A DNA stretch of 64,000 nt, from the NCBI RefSeq assembly GCF_040459645.1, contig NZ_JARVHQ010000001.1, forward strand, positions 2,790,001 through 2,854,000, in the 5' to 3' direction. The DNA is from Bacillus cereus group sp. RP43. GTDB taxonomy: Bacteria > Bacillota > Bacilli > Bacillales > Bacillaceae_G. The translations under genes were made by a program, and so were the position numbers. The stretch's first letter is position 1. The number at the start of each line of letters is the position of its first letter. A model generated the notes under the pieces. The model was given only the letters and a program-made list of their open reading frames with translations. It was not told the DNA's origin and did no database searches. Positions 63,914 to 64,000 of the stretch are shown here, in pieces.

Positions 63914-64000
63914 TAAATGCTTCATTTTTTCTTCTTAACTTTAAATGCCATTCCCCTATATAGATAGTAGAAACTATCTATACTAAATATTCCGGATAAA
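63914..64000. other. Window end
   Basis: No gene. TATAGATAGT...ACTATCTATA (63958-63981) forms a 10-bp inverted repeat. Confidence 0.4.

Overview
The window is a low-GC Firmicute chromosome segment that I assign to the Bacillus cereus group (cereus, anthracis or thuringiensis). The grounds are a BclB-type collagen-like exosporium glycoprotein, other exosporium-type proteins, a SpoIISA toxin, Bce-type transporter/two-component modules, a bcr1-like repeat and strong AGGAGG ribosome sites. No rRNA, tRNA, CRISPR array or intact insertion sequence was seen.

Positions 1-5.3 kb hold a beta-lactam/cell-wall stress locus: a class B penicillin-binding protein (PBP) cut by the window edge, an ECF sigma factor with its membrane anti-sigma partner (best matched to sigP/rsiP), and a MecA-like lipoprotein PBP. 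Positions 5.3-11 kb look like an accessory scar: a broken PBP start, two relics of an IS6/IS240-type element, an orphan MerR-type promoter, a DinB protein, an orphan sporulation-type histidine kinase and several hypotheticals. Positions 11-31 kb are envelope genes on the minus strand: SGNH hydrolase, VanZ-like protein, acyltransferase, lytic transglycosylase-like protein, D-Ala-D-Ala carboxypeptidase, a VanRS-like two-component system, a membrane HExxH protein, one BceAB-like transporter, and a complete Bce-type module (regulator, kinase, ATPase, permease, extra lipoprotein).

The same promoter, GGAAC-N17-TGTCTA, lies upstream of the sigma factor operon, the MecA-like PBP, the carboxypeptidase and the first BceAB-like transporter. 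This suggests a local ECF regulon that joins PBP replacement, peptide trimming and drug export.

Positions 31-50 kb are mostly housekeeping and stress genes: a CatB/Vat acetyltransferase, PepD, a SpoIISA toxin with two tandem small paralogues that could be antitoxins, phosphoglycerate mutase, a MarR regulator, a DEAD-box helicase, a methionine-rich mini-protein, a GNAT-aminotransferase fusion and PlsY. Positions 46.9-52.7 kb form an amino-sugar/muropeptide unit (BadF-type kinase, AnmK, PTS IIC and IIB, divergent secreted GHL10 hydrolase) with paired TGAAA-N5-TTTCA dyads in the divergent promoter region. Positions 52.8-57.1 kb hold a TelA pair, an O-methyltransferase, a broken FAD oxidoreductase and a DUF5519 protein.

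Positions 57.3-64 kb end in a RelA/SpoT-like protein that keeps every hydrolase residue but has a decayed synthetase domain. It is followed by a spore-surface cluster: cupin, Ser-rich mini-protein, BclB, two DUF4183 proteins (one collagen-like with an exosporium leader) and a BclA-C-terminal-like protein.
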